Origin: Colocasia esculenta
Taxonomy: Eukaryota; Streptophyta; Magnoliopsida; Alismatales; Araceae
NCBI GenBank assembly: GCA_014218235.1
Contig: CM024759.1
Span: 78,451,079-78,515,078, forward strand
Reading direction: 5' to 3'
Length of the DNA stretch: 64,000 nucleotides
Shown: positions 45,804 to 57,399 of the stretch, in pieces
How the letters are laid out: the number at the start of each line of letters is the position of its first letter
Numbering within the stretch: position 1 is the first letter of the stretch
The notes under the pieces: model-generated
Told to the model about the DNA's origin: nothing
Database searches by the model: none
The model's input: only the letters and a program-made list of their open reading frames with translations
Translations under genes and position numbers: made by a program

Positions 45804-45892
45804 CTGCAAATAAAGATGAAGAAGACGAGCAACAAAGATAGGAAGAAGAAGAGCGAGGAAGCTTGTGATGAAGGATAGGATGACCCTGGGTT

Positions 45893-45902
45893 CCTTTTAT
45901 AG
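45893..45902 (-). promoter_or_regulatory. TATA box in the right TIR, facing inward
   Basis: On the minus strand this reads CTATAAAAGG in the context 'cacactataaaaggaaccc', conserved with the left TIR. Confidence 0.65.
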
Positions 45903-46267
45903 TGTGAAGAACGGTCGTCCGAAGGCTGTTTGTAAGTGCTGTCAATGGTTGCTGTATCAGTCTTGGCAGGGTATGTAACAGTAACTTCGCACGTCAGAGT
46001 TCACGGGGCCACCGAAGCGTCAGCGTCGTTTGGGGAAAAGGCGATGGAAAAAAGGAGGGAAGGGTAAGACGAAATGGGAAAAGAGACGGAGGCCAAGGAG
46101 ACGGAAATCGTGTGTGGAGGGCCGTAAATGGTGACGTGTGAAAAGCAGGGACTGAAAATTAAACCTGAGAAAAACAGGGACTTTACATCAAACAGTATTC
46201 TGACAGAGACGAGGAAATAAGTATCAGGCTCTGACAGGACCCCCAATTAATTTTCCCTAAAAAAAGT

Positions 46268-48200
46268 TGCGCTCTTTAATGTAGAATATCATGAACTCCT
46301 AAAGAAATCAATAAATACAATAGCAAATTTCATTAAATTAGCTAAAAATCTGAAGGAATTAGATCCCTCCATTGTACGTAATGTGATAAACATCTGAGGG
46401 TTTTCTATTAAATTAATCATTTTTTTTATTTTATTTTTAAAATAACCATGAAAAATAATTCCAACTACCGCGCCAATCAATTGGCTATTTGGAAACTGAA
46501 ACGTTGGGAGCTGTTGCCCTTTAGAATTGTTTCAATGTCTACATTAACAATGTCGATATTGACGGCATTGTAATGCCCACTAGAGGCCCTAATCTGGTGG
46601 TTCTCATCCACTGAATCAAATATAGATTCGAATCTAACTCCACCAGCCTACTAGTTAAATGGTTTAGTAATGAAAATATAAGAGATAACATGTGCAAATA
46701 TTACAATATTCACATGATCTCATATACATATGTATATATGATTATATTGTCGTAAAGGACATCTTTCTAGAACATATCTCGAGATGTACAAAACACATAC
46801 ACTGTTGGAAGTAGTAAGTCCACTCTCATTGTTGCGGGTGATTGGGAACTAATTAACTCATCTTCAACTAAAAAAGAAGTAGAAGGATGAGTCTCACAAT
46901 TTCATTGTCGCAGTAGAAGACTCCAAAAACTCGGAGCAAGCAACACATATAAGAATTAATTGATAAACATGCTATAATTAAAGAAATGTTTCTAACAAAC
47001 CATAGAATATATCACATCAAACATATTTTTTATATCCTTGAAAAAGATGATAGGTGTGAATCGTGTGATACCACCACTAGAATCATGGAAATTGGCCCTT
47101 AGAAGCCAACTCCTCTCCTGATTTGAATAAGAGAATAATAGTAAACCTCATATTAATCTCGCAGTTAGAATACATTTTGACTGTCCACGTTTGACATCTT
47201 ACTAATCGATGAGACAATGGAGATCACACAGTACCACACTTGTAACTTCATCGAGTTATAATCTCGCCTAATTATCTCAATTGGATTCCAAGACCTAAAG
47301 AACGAGACAAAGTGAGAAAAATCATGAGACTAATTGAGGATCAAGTACTGCAAATTATCCAATTCCCTCAATTATGAGTGCACTGAGCTAGAGTTTTTTT
47401 TCTTCTAAGCATTTACTTGAGTGGTTCTAAATGCCACCAACTCCCGGCGCATTTCGGTCTCTTAGTCACTAGCTTGGTATATCTTTTTTGTGTTCTGTAA
47501 AAATAAAATATTAAATAATTATTTTAATAAAAAAAACCCAATATTTAAAGGCAATGCCGTCTAGGCTTAAAGTAACACATCAATCTTCAGTGGAACGCAT
47601 GCCTTCTCAGCAAGCTACAATGAAAAACCAAGTCAAATTAAGTCCTTTTATATGCACATCCCTGAGGACAAATTATAATAGATAATTAGAACAATATGGC
47701 ACAAATAATAAGTACTCGATAAACATTTAAATGGGTTCAATCATTTGGTTTGGCAATCCAATTCCAACATTGTTGAGCTTAGAGAGGTGAAGAAGATGGA
47801 TGGTGATTATGATCAAACATCTAACAAACTGAAGAAGTAAGAGGTACACCTTAGTTTTCTACCTTTTCTCTTTTACCTTTGTTGAGTGCCATGTCATATA
47901 AATATATTTTTTTGAAGGGGTATAAATTGATGCAGCTGTGCATGGTGCTAAGTGGAAGTGCGATCAGATGTCTTTATAGAATATTTTCTCCTAAATTCCA
48001 TGTATCTGAATTATCAACTTCTGTATTGTACATGTCTGAATGATCACAAAATATGCCAACTTAAATAACTCAGAGTCATAACATTCCCAATGGCCCAGCT
48101 GGTAATGACATGCATGCAAGCCAAAAACCAGTCAATGATTTCACATAATTAAGGGAGAAGATGGATAAGATAAAGAGGGCGTATAGCACATATTCTACAT
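46268..48200. other. AT-rich intergenic DNA, no gene recognised
   Basis: No substantial ORF and no repeat structure I could delimit. There is a short A/T-rich conserved-looking block around 46800-47450, but it has no domain. Confidence 0.5.
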
Positions 48201-48209
48201 ATTATTTAA

Positions 48210-48391
48210 GAGAAAGGTTTATTGCACTTATATATTACACTTTAAGTCTAATATGACTAAACAACAAATTCATGTGACATTCAACAATTAGATTGTCATT
48301 TTATCACTCCTCATATAAAGGGTGCCACATAAATTATTACCTAGTCATATTACACTTAAAGTGCAATATGTAAGTGCAATAAACTTTTCTC
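48210..48391. mobile_element. 182-bp MITE with perfect 9-bp TSD (Mutator-type)
   Basis: TIRs of about 50 bp: GAGAAAGGTTTATTGCACTTA on the left, with GAGAAAAGTTTATTGCACTTA as the reverse complement of the right end. Flanked by identical 9-bp repeats ATTATTTAA (48201-48209 and 48392-48400). A 9-bp duplication suggests mobilisation by a Mutator-type transposase. The ends do not match the large MULE. Confidence 0.88.
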
Positions 48392-48807
48392 ATTATTTAA
48401 TTGGCGTACACTCTTTCATCTGATTAATTCATATATGAACGAATAAGCTTTAAAACAAAAAATGTGCTCTCGATAAAACAATAACTCGGCTATGATTCTT
48501 TTTATCCAAATCTTGTTAAAACCCATGTGAATTCATCATGTAGTTATGTGCATGTAAAATAAACATTTACTAACACCATGTTATGCAGCGAATAAGAGCG
48601 ACCTATAAGCAATTACCGTAATAGAAGAGGCTCTTGAAAGCAAGAGAAAGGGATGAAGTAGAGGGCACTGATATAACCTTATTGGATACAAATCGGGGTA
48701 TTAATTGATTAATTTCTTACTTCTCAAATGAAGATGTAGTTTTAAAAAACTCTACAATTATATACAAATGAGTCACCCGGGAACTAATGCTTTGTTGAAA
48801 CCTCCTG
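48392..48807. other. intergenic, no gene recognised
   Basis: AT-rich, between the MITE and the first chromovirus LTR. Confidence 0.5.
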
Positions 48808-48812
48808 ACATG

Positions 48813-51396
48813 TAACGTCCCGAAATTGTAACTGTTAAGAAATTCTGAATAATGTGATTATTATACATTATATTATCATTAGATTGAAATAATTAAAATT
48901 TAGAATTATTAGTGTTATTAAATATTACATCAGTATCGTACACAGAAATACGCACTCCGACAGGGCGACACCGAAAAACTATAACGAATTGAAATCCGAG
49001 AACACCATAATTTTCAGAATAATATGGTGATATTAGAAATGTAATATCTGGATTCGAGATTTCAATTTCGAGATTAAGTCGACGCAACTATTTTCCGGAC
49101 GATTTTTCACCCAGTGTAAAATAAAATCTAAAAATTAAACTAAAATCATCATAATTTGTAAAACCATCGCATTAGCCTATGGTTGAAATTTTAATACAAA
49201 TGGACATCATTTGGACATATTTACATAAGGTTCAATAGGCCAGCTGATTTATGATCTAATTACGGTGGAGATTTTCATGGGAATTTCTAGTGCCTACGTG
49301 TGAGGCATTGGGAAGGCCAGCACACATAGGGGTAAGGTTAACACGTTGTTACCTGAGGTGTTAAGTGGTGGGCATGCATGTTTAACGTGTTAACAGTAAA
49401 AACCTCACACATCGATGGCCATCGTGCCATCACGCATGGCGCTCACAAGGGCTATAAAAACACCCCCATGTCCTTCGTACCCATCTTTCCGACTCTACTC
49501 CTGCTGTTGTGCTGCTGCTATGCTTGCAAGCTCTCCACAGTTGGGGTGTAGCTGGAGCTGCTGGTTCTACCCTTCTTGCACCTTTTGTTCCTGCTCGAGC
49601 TGCTGTTGAAACTATTGATGGGTGTAGTTGTGGAGCCAGTGTAGCAATTCCTTGGTGGTATTATTGCTACTGCGTCAGCAAGCTACAGTTGCTTCTTCCC
49701 TTGCTTATGGCCACTTCTCCATCTGCTACATTTTGTAGTGTTGTGGACCTCTACATCAAGAAAGGAATTCACTCTACTCAGATAGGTAGAATTCTCTTTA
49801 TGTCTTCTTCTTCCTACATCTCATCCTTGGTTCAGTGGTTTGAAGTTAACTTGTTCTCGTGCATATACTATTTTTCGAATCCAGGAAGTGGTTCCATGAT
49901 AGTTCTTTCTACCTTCATTAAGTTGGTTCAGTTAGAGACCATGTTAGTCTCAAGTGTGTGTGTCTTGGTAAATGATTGGTAGAGGTAGAGAAGAGATTTC
50001 TAGAAGAATTGCTCTTCCAGTAATCTTCTTTCTTGAGTTTTCATCATCCATGTATACATTGTCGAATTTCCTTTCCTTCATCTCCTTGTGTCATTGGCTT
50101 GGTATTTTGAGGTTAAGATTATACTTGTATAATGTCATAGACATTGTAGGAATTGTAGGTAAGCTTGGTAGAATATTCCTTGGTAGTTTTGATCATTTCT
50201 GGAAGAGTACACAACACCTGTCGACAGCCATGACTTACCTGTCGACATGAACCATGTTCCAGAACCCAAACTATGTTGGAAACCAGTACCTGTCGACAGA
50301 TAGCCCCTACCTATCGACAGCCGATCCTAGCCTGTCGACAGGTAGCAGCCAGATCCAAGTTTCTGCTTCTGGGAAGCAGTACCTATCGACAGGTCCTCCC
50401 TGGCTGTCGACAGGCCCTACCTGATTCATCTTTCCAGCACTTACCTTGGTTCAAACTCTTGCTGATGCAACACACAATTAGCCTAGCTATTTTCCCATCT
50501 AATCCTTATTGTTTCTACCACTTAAACACTTGATAGAACTACTTAATTTTCTTTCATCCTTACCTTGAGTTATCTTTTAAGAGTTCCAAATACAATTGAC
50601 CTTTGTAAAGTTATCAACTTTTGTGGTCAGAGAAAGTAGTCACCAAGTTTCTGTTGTGTGAGATATGTTGAGTACTTATGTACCCCAATTGAGCCATTTC
50701 AAGAGTGAGTGTGTTATGATGACAAGTTGTGGGTCTTTGGACTTATTTGATAAATATGTCTATGCAAATAGGGCTGGTCCAGTCCTGGAGGAGCACCCGA
50801 TCGAATTCCTCTATGGCCGCACGGGATCGATTAAGGACAAGTGGATGTTGACATACATCATTATGTGCTTGATTAGTCATCATGTCATCTATGGTGTGTG
50901 AATGTGTATTTAAATCATAACTTAAGTGTCATCTTGAAATCTGATCATGCTTCCACATTACTCTTGTTCTACATGTGTTATTTCATTGACAAGTTTGTTC
51001 AATCGTTTTGTTATACAGTGTTAGTGATAGCCAAGTTCTTACCTTGAGATTATACATCTTAGCTTTTGATTAAAAGAATTGAATTCTACTGAGCTAGTTA
51101 GCTCATCCATCCCACCTTTTTAGGTGGTCAAGATGGGGATGAAGTCTAAAGGGGAAATTGTGTGCTGAGTGGACCGTTCAACGTCATGCCAACCATCATC
51201 TTTTGTTTTTCTTATACTCAGTATGGGATGTAATAATTTTACAGTTTGTTTTTATCTGCTCCTCATATAGACTATAATGAGGAGTATCATGTAATAAGCT
51301 TCCGCTAAGTTAGTTGTGTATAAATAAATCTTTGCATTAATTCTCGTGCTTAATATCTGTCATTTTCAGTAAATAGACTTTTACTAGGATGTGACA
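48813..51396 (+). repeat. LTR A of a Del/Tekay-type chromovirus
   Basis: 2584 bp from TGTAACGTCCCG to GGATGTGACA, followed by a PBS at 51404. It aligns by eye along its length with LTR B (51622-54326): both have CGTACACAGA near the start, GGCCAGCACAC near 500 bp, a palindrome cluster in the middle, and ACTATAATGAGG with GTAATAAG near the end. Divergence is high. The two are different insertions, not the two LTRs of one element. Confidence 0.85.
50213..50430 (+). repeat. CTGTCGACAG palindrome cluster in LTR A
   Basis: Seven or so copies of CTGTCGACAG or one-base variants (CTATCGACAG) within about 200 bp, with irregular spacing and often preceded by 'tac'. Confidence 0.85.
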
Positions 51397-51403
51397 GATA
51401 AAT

Positions 51404-51416
51404 TGGTATCAGAGCC
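51404..51416 (+). promoter_or_regulatory. primer-binding site A
   Basis: TGGTATCAGAGCC, the usual initiator tRNA-Met site of Del/Tekay elements, 7 bp after the LTR end. Confidence 0.9.
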
Positions 51417-51521
51417 TTAGGTCGATAAACCTAGGGATAACCTGTGAGTTGGGGTAGAAATTGGGATTAGCTAGAATGATTTTGTAACTGTATAAATGCT
51501 TAGCTTGCTATTTATTTCAAC

Positions 51522-51621
51522 ATGGATATGAATGCCCAAGAAAGGTTGGTAGCAGCCATGGAGATGCTACGTCAGGACATTGAGTTATATGCCCAAGCAC
51601 AACGGGAAGTGTCATGCCCCG
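51522..51621 (+). pseudogene. start of the leader ORF of element A, cut by LTR B
   Basis: Encodes MDMNAQERLVAAMEML and then stops being homologous where LTR B begins. The same start occurs at 54454 in element B. Only about 225 bp of element A internal sequence lies between its LTR and LTR B. Confidence 0.8.
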
Positions 51622-54326
51622 TGTAACGCCCCGAAAATTAAAAGTGTTAGGAAAATATGAATAATGTGGTTATTATACATTAGTATTGTCATTAAATTGA
51701 AATAATTAAAATTTGAGTTTAATTAGTGATAACATACGTTACCCCAGTGTCGTACACAGAGATGCGCACTCCCACAGGACGACACTGAAAAACTATAACG
51801 AAATAAAAATCTGAAAACACCATAATTTCTAGAAAAATGTGGAGATCTCAGAAATATAAATATCCAATTTTTTGACGTACGGACTTCGAGGTTAAGCCGA
51901 CGCAACTATTTTCTAGGTGATTTTCACCTAGTGTAAATAAATTTAAAATTTAAATAAAATCACCATAATTTGCAAATCCATCATATTAGGCTATGGTTGA
52001 AATTTTATGACAAATGGATACCATTTGGACATGTTTACATCAAGTTTATTGGGCCAGCTGAATTTTAGGCCAATTATGGTGGCCATTTTTCTGGGAATTC
52101 TTGGACACTTACGTGAGGCTGTGGGAAGGCCAGCACACCTGGGGAATGGGTAACACGATAGTTACCATGTGTAACTTGCAGCTTGTGCATGAGATAGGTG
52201 TCAGAAGGTGGTAAAATGGGGGTTTTACCCCAACACCTGTAAACTTGTGTGGCCTTGTGCATGGAAATGGATTGGAGCTATAAAACCCACTGTGTAACCA
52301 ACTTGTGAACCTTCCCAACACAAATCTCTATTCGTTCTCCTGTTCTTGTACCCCTTCTGCTCTTGTTTCCCTGCTCCTTGCCGCTGGCTCTTGCTGTTGA
52401 GCTGTGAGGAAGCTACTGTTGCACTTGCTAGTCTTCCGTTGTGGGTATTGTCCTTGCTTGTGAGAGCAGTTGCTGCTGGAGCTGTGGAGACTACAAGTAA
52501 AGCTATTGATTCTCCTGGAGGAGTGGCAACTTGTAGTTGCTGGAGGATATTGGAACCTTGATTTCTCTACCTTCCAGTTGGTTGTGATTCCATCGAGGGA
52601 ATACCCCATCTTCTTTAATTAGGTAGGATTCTCTTCCTATCTCTTCTCCTTTCTAAGTTCTTGACCTCCACCTTGGTTAAAGAGGTCATGATCACTTGCT
52701 ACTTGCTTTAAATGTGTGAATTCTCTTGTGAAAAGTATGTGTCCATCCCTTATAATCTTGTTTTAGTTGTATGTTTGTAGGATTCTCTTCCTACTCTTGT
52801 TCTCTTCTTCCCACAATTCAACGTAGTTCCGGTAGTTTAAAGTGATCCTTTACCATGAGTCTTTGATTTCCAGATTTGAAAATTAATCCCATGGTAAGAA
52901 TTAAAATTTCATCATGTATGATTTAGTGTTTGGCCATGGGAGACAATACAATTTTTTTTCTTCTATCATAACTTGTGCAATTCCGAAATCATGTTGACCA
53001 TTTATGTGAATCACATTCCATGTCCTTTCTTTTGCTTTCTTGTCATGTTAGCTTCATTCTTGAGACTGAGATCATCCTTGGACAAAGTTTTAATCAGGTT
53101 AGGAGTGATAGAAAGGCTTGGTAGCACAATTTCTAGTTGGTCATAATCCATTTTTGAAAGTCTATATAGCACCTGTTGACAGCCCTGCTTCTAGCTGTCG
53201 ACAGGGCTATCTTGCCAGAACCCAGAAAACCAAATCTGACAGGGGATGTCGACAGACACCCCTTTGGCTGTCGATAGCCACTGACAGGCTGAGAATTCAG
53301 CTTCTGGGAAAGCCATATCTGTCGACAGCCACCTCCTTGCTATCGACATGCACAACTAGTCCCGAATTTCAGCACCTACCTTGACTCATTTCTTGACCGG
53401 AACTACACCCAATTGTTCTAACTAAATGCACACTCATTCCTAGATGTTTCCCCCACCTAAACATCTACTAAACCAGTCAAGTTTCATTTCCTTTTACCAT
53501 GAGTCATCTCTTCAAAGTTCTGAACATAATTGACCTCGTGAGATCATAAATTCCTGTAATCAATGAAGGAACAGAGTTCCTTATTCTTGTGTGTAAACCA
53601 TGAGTGAATCCTTATGTGTCCTTGATCAAGAATTTATGTGTTATGATGACAAGTTGTGAGTCTTTAGACACGTTTGAGAAATATGCTTGGCAAATAAAGG
53701 GATTGTTCAGTCCTGGGGGGAGCGCTCGAATTCATCAGTGGCCACGCGGGGGTGATGAGAATTTGTGGATGTTGGCATACATCAATTCGTGTTTGATTAG
53801 TCATCACATCATGCTTGTGTGTGTGAAAATGTGTCTGATTCTGAATTCAAGTATCATTCTGAGTTATTGATCTTGTTTCTAAACTATTCTTGTTCAATAC
53901 ATGTTATCAAATTGATTCATTTGATCATTGTTTGAACACCCAGTGCTAGCAATCTATACATGTTCTTACCTTGAGAATTTACATCTGAATCCTTTTCATT
54001 TAAGGGAATTGAGTTCTACTGTGCTAGTTAGCTCATTCAATTTACCATTTTCAGGTGGACCCAACGAAGATGAAGCTTAAGGGGATTTTGTGTGCTGAGT
54101 GGACCACACCATGACAAGCATTGTTGTCATCTTTTGTTATCTTTGTAGATAAGTGGAAATGTAATAAGGCTACAGTTTACTTTTGCATGTTCCTCATTTA
54201 GACTATAATGAGGGATGTCATGTAATAAGTTTCCGCTAAACTAGTTGCTTATGTATAAATGTTTATGTTAGTTCTTGTAATAATATCGGTCATATTCAAT
54301 AAATGTAATTTTGCTAGAACATGACA
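51622..54326 (+). repeat. LTR B, 5' LTR of the second Del/Tekay element
   Basis: 2705 bp from TGTAACGCCCCG to GAACATGACA, followed by a PBS at 54334-54346 (TGGTATCAGAGCA). It is inserted into the leader ORF of element A. Its own 3' LTR was not found in the remaining 9.7 kb, so a target duplication cannot be tested. Confidence 0.85.
53168..53355 (+). repeat. CTGTCGACAG palindrome cluster in LTR B
   Basis: Copies and near copies (CTGTTGACAG, ATGTCGACAG, CTGTCGATAG, CTATCGACAT) at the matching position of LTR B. The spacer sequence differs from LTR A much more than the palindromes do. Confidence 0.8.
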
Positions 54327-54453
54327 GATTAATTGGTATCAGAGCATTAGTTCGATAAACCTAGGGATAACCAGTGAGTTGGGGTAGAAACATGGGATTA
54401 GTTAGCATGATATTTGTAACTATGTAAATGCTTAACTTGATATTTGTTTCAGT

Positions 54454-54834
54454 ATGGATATGAATGCCCAAGAAAGGATGGTAGCAGCATTAGAAATGCT
54501 ACGCCAAGACATTAAGCTATATGCCCCAGCCCAGCAGGAAGCTCATATGCAAATTAAGGAAGAAGTGCTTAATTTGACTACGGGTGCTTTCTTTGCCGGC
54601 AATCTTGGTGCTTCACTCGACGTCATGACTCAAGTTAGGTGTAGGTTGGACAATCTAAGGCTGGGGCAAGACATGTTGCTCCATCAGTTTGAGGGCTATT
54701 GGGAAGCATTGACGGATGCGGCAAGGGAACTATACCACAGAGTTGGAAGAGTACAACAACAACCATCGGTGGAGTCTGTTATAGACCTGACCCAAACTAG
54801 AAAGGACTTAGGCAACTTATCCTTCTTTTTGTAA
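54454..54834 (+). CDS. leader ORF of element B (126 aa), separate from gag
   Basis: ATG 120 bp after the PBS opens 126 residues rich in helix-forming amino acids (MLRQDIKLYAPAQQEAHMQ, then LTDAARELYHRVG), with no zinc finger or protease motif. It is followed by about 490 bp with stops before the gag capsid block at 55325. The same start is kept in element A (51522). It may be the N-terminal part of gag cut off by decay, or a separate leader ORF. No function is assigned. Confidence 0.5.
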   Translation: MDMNAQERMVAALEMLRQDIKLYAPAQQEAHMQIKEEVLNLTTGAFFAGNLGASLDVMTQVRCRLDNLRLGQDMLLHQFEGYWEALTDAARELYHRVGRVQQQPSVESVIDLTQTRKDLGNLSFFL

Positions 54835-55324
54835 ACCTCTCCTTTTGTTTAAATGTTGAATGTATATATAACTCCCATGTGAAGCGGAGTGAGAGGTTAG
54901 TGAAGGTATGTTTTGTAATATGGAATAGTTGGAAGGAGGAGATGGCAGTGACTTAGATGACTGGTTTATGATAGTATGTTTTGATGTAATTATTTGACTA
55001 ATGAATAGAAATGGTGTGTTATATGGATTTGAAATGTGTATATGATGAATGCAAGTTTGAGTGGATTGTGGAATTAATGTATGTCCTATTGAATGTTTCA
55101 GATATATCCCACTTAATTATGGAAGGAAGTAACGCCAATTAGATGAAAATGGAAAGTTCGATGCATGACTTGACCCGAGTGATGAGGACTGTAGCTAAGA
55201 ATAACAGCCATAATGGGACAAGTCTATTCGGGATTTCTGAAGTTTAGATCCTCCAAGATTTGTAGGAAGTACAAACCCGGACGAAGTCGAAAATTGGCTA
55301 AAGGACATTGAAAGGATATTTGGA

Positions 55325-55970
55325 GTGATTAAATGCACCGAGGAAGAGAAGATTCGGTTGGTGACTTTTCAGTTGGAACGGGACGCTAGAGCATGGTGGG
55401 AAACAGTAATATCCACTTTGGAGGATCCGACCCAAATTAGTTGGGATGAATTTGTGGAGTTGTTTAATGACCAGTACTTTTCCGATGTTGTCCAGGAAAA
55501 GAAGGCAAATGAATTTGCTAATCTAAAACAATTAAGGATGTCAGTATCTGAATATGAGGCCCAGTTCGCTCGATTGTCTAAGTATGCTCTACATCTCATA
55601 GCCACGGATAAGTTAAAAGCCAAGAGGTTCATGAATGGAATACGTCCTATCTATATTATGCAGTTAACTTCACATTTGATCACTACGTATTCGGATATGG
55701 TTAAAAGAGCTTTGTCTTTGGAAGCTACAAATGATATGGTGGATAAAATTAAAGGAAGGTCGGGAGAAGGATCTTCGGATCAGAAGAGAAAATTTGAGTC
55801 GGGAAATATCCCAAAAGTTCAGCAATCTAGAAAGAAGATAGAGAAGGCTCCAAGTGGAAGCAAGGACGTGTGAAAGCATTGTCACATTAGTGGACACAAG
55901 GCAGAAAATTGTTGGCATAGATTGGGAGCATGTCTCAAGTGTGGAAGTACTCAGCATCGAATTTCAGATT
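55325..55970 (+). pseudogene. Gag capsid and zinc-knuckle region of element B
   Basis: A retrotransposon gag domain (VTFQLERDARAWWE, then LFNDQYFSDVVQEKKANEF and LSKYALHLI) followed by a basic linker. An in-frame TGA after SGSKDV precedes two CCHC-like knuckles (CHISGHKAENC; CLKCGSTQHRISDC at about 55932-55973). The upstream frame is broken near 55245. Confidence 0.85.
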
Positions 55971-56436
55971 GTCCGATGATCAAGAATACGCCAGCCAAAC
56001 CAAATCCCCAAGCAAGGCAACTAAAGCAAGGAAGAATACAAGCTATTCAGGAGGTAGAGCCTGAATCCTCGCAAGAAGGTGGACTGATTGAAGGTACACT
56101 GATAATAAACTCAAAACCTGCACATGTATTGTTTGATTCAGGAGCTAGCACTCCTTTATTAGTTATGATTTTGCTAAATCTTTGGAAATACAATCAATCC
56201 CATTGTCTACACAACTGGAAGTGGTAACTCCTTTGAGTGAGGGTAAAAAGCTTAAGGAGTATAACCCTGATAGTCAGATTCTACTTGAAGGACATAACTT
56301 ATCTGGTGATTTGATATGTTTGGAAATGTGGGATTATGATGTGATCCTTGGGATGGATTGGTTATCTAAGTATCATGCCAATTTAGATTGCCAATTAAGG
56401 CAGATCACTTTCCCGAAAAAGAAATTTGTTCTATAA
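55971..56436 (+). pseudogene. aspartic protease region of element B
   Basis: The active-site motif HVLFDSGAST is followed by a frame change near 56150. The rest (VILGMDWLSKYHANLDC) lies in another frame and ends at a stop. Confidence 0.85.
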
Positions 56437-56533
56437 CCTTTGATAAACCCACACCAAAAGAATACCAATAATTTCAGCAGTTAAGGCTTGTAAGCTAGTA
56501 CGGAAAGGTTGTCAAGGGTACTTAGCTTCTGTA

Positions 56534-57320
56534 ATGATATTAAACCAAGATATCACGGGATTGGGAGATATTTCAGTGGTAAAGGAATTTCTTGATGTTT
56601 TCCCTGAAGAGTTACCTGGTATACCACCTAATAGAGAGGTGAATTTCTTGGTTGAATTGGTACCAGGAGCTACACCAATCTCAAGAACACCATACAGGAT
56701 GTCAACAGAAGAGTTGAAAGAACTGAAAAGGCAGTTGTTGGAATTGATAGAAAAAGGATTTATTAGACCTAGTACCTCACCTTGGGGTGCTCCAGTGTTA
56801 TTCGTGAAGAAAAAGATGGGTCTATGCGATTATGTATAGATTACTGACAGTTAACCAATTGACTATAAGAACAAATATCCACTTCTAAGAATTGACGATC
56901 TATTTGATCAACTGTCTGGAGCTCAATGTTTCTCCAAAATTGATTTAAGGTTTGGTAATCACCAACTCAGAATTCAAGAGTAGAACATTCACAAAAACTT
57001 TCCGAACAAGATATGGACACTACGAATTTGTAGTGATGCACTTTGGATTAACTAATGCACCTGCTGCATTTATGCGTCTAATGAATGACGTGTTCAGATC
57101 TTTTTTGGATCAATTTGTAGTTGTGTTTATTGATGATATATTGATTTATTCTAAGAGTATAGAAGAACACGAGACGCATTTACGGATTACTCTGCAACTA
57201 TTACGAGATCACAAACTATATGCAAAGTTTAGTAAATGTGAATTTTGGATGAAGCAAGTGATGTTTTTGGGACACATTATTTCAAAAAGAAGGATTGTCT
57301 GTGGACTCTTCGAAGATTGA
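56534..57320 (+). pseudogene. reverse transcriptase region of element B
   Basis: The first block (VFPEELPGIPPNREVNF, then SPWGAPVLFVKKK) stops near 56839. The next block has HFGLTNAPAAFMRLMN and the catalytic FIDDILIYSK, then FLGHIIS, and stops at 57320. At least three frame changes. This is a standard gypsy chromovirus RT, broken. Confidence 0.9.
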
Positions 57321-57399
57321 GACCATACAAAAATGGGAGCAACCAAAGAACCTCACTGAGGTTAGAAGTTTTCTGGGTATGGCTAGTTATTACCGGTGA

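Larger units (their letters stand above)
37035..46257. mobile_element. Mutator-like element (MULE) with MURA transposase and ULP1 protease genes, Kaonashi-like
   Basis: A 9.2-kb element. Its ends GGGAAAATTAATT (37035) and the mirrored AATTAATTTTCCC (to 46257) open TIRs of about 1.04 and 0.87 kb. AT-rich flanks share TAAAAAA (37028-37034 and 46258-46264), but a clean 9-bp target duplication is not readable. Inside are two divergent genes: a DUF1985/ULP1-protease gene on the minus strand (38435-41514) and a MURA-type transposase on the plus strand (41748-44706). MULEs carrying a ULP1-like gene are known as Kaonashi elements (established), and membership is inferred from these domains. Both genes have frameshifts, so this copy is probably inactive. 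It lies 2.3 kb upstream of the kinesin start codon. Confidence 0.88.
45385..46257 (-). repeat. right TIR of the MULE
   Basis: 873 bp, reverse complement of the left TIR with many substitutions and indels, which suggests an old insertion. It retains the intact small ORF and the TATA box. Confidence 0.9.

Noticed and set aside
37025..46267. Exact 9-bp target duplication for the large MULE
   Set aside because: Flanks share only TAAAAAA next to A-runs, so a 9-bp match cannot be claimed.
51404..51416. tRNA gene fragment (TGGTATCAGAGC)
   Set aside because: It and the copies at 54334 and 21073 are retroelement primer-binding sites complementary to the tRNA 3' end. No cloverleaf surrounds them.
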